64,000 nucleotides of DNA from Hedera helix (taxonomy: Eukaryota > Streptophyta > Magnoliopsida > Apiales > Araliaceae), in NCBI GenBank assembly GCA_947179155.2, contig OX359280.1, positions 17,062,665-17,126,664 of the forward strand. Reading direction: 5' to 3'. A model generated the notes under the pieces. That model saw only the letters and a list, made by a program, of their open reading frames with translations, was not told where the DNA came from and searched no databases. The translations under genes were made by a program, and so were the position numbers. Numbering within the stretch: the stretch's first letter is position 1; every line of letters starts with the position of its first letter. Of the stretch, positions 62,931-64,000 are shown in pieces.

Positions 62931-63250
62931 ATATAAGTCAAGTATACAATGTCCATTAATTAATCAACATAGTAACATCTTACTAACTTAATAGACTTTT
63001 CCGTAGGCAATGCTAAATTATAAGTTCCTATAATTAATGCAGCAGCCTTTTGATCTATTTTCACGCACATGATTACTTATCTTTAGTTCAGCCTTCTACT
63101 TTTGCCTAGTCTCTACAATGACTTGTATATGTGAGACCACCAGCCGGTATCTAATATCCAATTAGAACTTGATTTATAGAAAGTTCTATTTCATTATGAA
63201 CAAATTTATATTTGCAGTAGAAGCTTCTCCAAGCTTCTCCTACTTAGGTA
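62931..63250 (-). pseudogene. Copia-2 protease, decayed
   Basis: Minus-strand traces of a copia protease near 63180-63000, with a stretch resembling WILDTGCSSHIC (here roughly LDIRYRLVVSH across frames). Only weakly supported on its own; placed by position between zinc knuckle and integrase. Confidence 0.5.
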
Positions 63251-64000
63251 CAACAACTTTCTTGTAGTTGTTCTTCTAGTGTCATAGCTTATCGCAATGA
63301 AAGCAAACATCTTTGTCTTTGAGATGACTTTTATTTATGTCCTTTAATTAGTTCTTTTCGTTTTCTTTCTATCCTTTCTGACTCCTCATAAACACATTTG
63401 ACCATCTTCTTCCGCTTAGAAGAATTATTTACGAGTAAGACTTGGTTTTTCTTGAAAGGAAAGTGACTTTCAACAGTCTTCAACATAGTAAGCAAATCAG
63501 TTAAACTAATGTCTAGCTTATTAATGTTTGAAGTTCATAATAAATTATGAATAGGAGTCAGTGAGTGATTGCAAGATCGAATCTTGACTCAACTCTCCTT
63601 CCTTGACAAAGCTTGTTGTCCTAATTGATCAATCGAATTGATTATCTTTAGGATATGTGTCTGTACTGTAGTTCCATTGGTCATTATAGATCAAAAGAGC
63701 TCCTTAGATATCTTATATCTAGTTGACCTATTTTGTTCATCATACAATTATTGAGTGTGCAGTAATATAATAGGTGCATCCATTTTCTCGTGTTAACATT
63801 GTAACTCGATATTTATGGATGTGAGCATTATGCATTGAGCTACCTTTGCATTAACTTGTCATTTCTTAAAATAACAATCTCTTCCTCAGAGGCTTGGTCT
63901 GCAATGTTTGCAGGGATAGGCAAATTAAGGACGTTTGTTAGCTTTTCAGTATTGAAAACTATTCTCAAATTTGTTTAATCAATCCGAACAATTCAATTTG
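63251..64000 (-). pseudogene. gag: Copia-2 gag, C-terminal part
   Basis: Minus strand: a CCHC-like knuckle (VCFHCDK near 63310-63290) followed by KKVVVPK; upstream a basic linker (NSSKRKKMVKCVYEESER, about 63430-63370) and LLTMLKTVESHF (near 63500). The rest to the window end is gag core in broken frames. The N-terminus lies outside. Confidence 0.6.

Larger units (their letters stand above)
58774..64000 (-). mobile_element. Ty1/copia element 2, 3' part
   Basis: Minus orientation: the window end holds gag and zinc knuckle, then protease, integrase, reverse transcriptase and RNase H, polypurine tract and the 3' LTR (60664-58774). It inserted into the SIRE gag; the left flank gatag (58769-58773) should recur at its far end. 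All domains contain stops. The solo LTR at 20436-21996 belongs to the same family. Confidence 0.85.

Overview
This window is a block of nested, decayed transposable elements from a plant nuclear genome. The DNA is AT-rich. Primer-binding sites match plant initiator tRNA-Met, tRNA-Asp and tRNA-Arg, and several plant-specific retrotransposon lineages can be recognised by their proteins: Ogre/Tat, Athila and Tekay/Del-type chromoviruses (all Ty3/gypsy), and SIRE plus a second lineage (Ty1/copia). I see no host gene, rRNA, tRNA or bacterial feature. A dicot is likely; the species cannot be told. Every coding region found carries stops, frameshifts or deletions, so all are listed as pseudogenes.

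Layout. 1-7998: 5' half of a minus-strand Ogre-like element (5' LTR, tRNA-Arg site, gag, then a long 3' untranslated region with two tandem-repeat arrays and no pol). It sits in the 5' LTR of a plus-strand chromovirus (called D), whose LTR remainder, leader, an extra coiled-coil ORF, gag and protease occupy 7999-12883. D is cut in its pol region by Athila-1 (12884-19692, plus strand), whose 5' LTR carries a 1946-bp hAT-like DNA transposon with a perfect 8-bp duplication. The 3' LTR of Athila-1 is in turn cut by a SIRE-type copia element on the minus strand, which runs from 19693 to at least 58773 because it is split by five later insertions: a solo copia LTR (20436-21996), a 17.5-kb non-autonomous chromovirus (A, 22702-40166), Athila-2 (41386-48563), a chromovirus-like LTR (C, about 51928-57797) and a second copia element (58774 to beyond the window end). 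A carries its own insertions: a minus-strand solo LTR (B1, 28826-33052) and a solo Athila LTR (35237-36915). C contains another solo LTR (B2, 53050-57104).

The order of insertion is therefore readable: D, then Athila-1 (and Ogre, independently), then SIRE, then A, C, Athila-2 and the copia elements, then B1, B2 and the solo Athila LTR, giving at least five nesting levels. Target-site duplications support most joins. The model predicts that the rest of copia-2, the SIRE 5' end, the last part of the Athila-1 3' LTR and the D pol gene follow, in that order, to the right of the window.

Most notable: an additional coiled-coil ORF between primer site and gag in D whose stops are consistent with CAG-to-TAG change; a dyad-bearing minisatellite and a second array in the Ogre 3' region; a duplicated zinc-knuckle-like module in the Ogre gag; GC-rich palindromic islands at corresponding spots in LTRs of otherwise unrelated families; uneven divergence between the Athila-2 LTRs; and two reverse transcriptases disabled by different lesions at the same catalytic motif.
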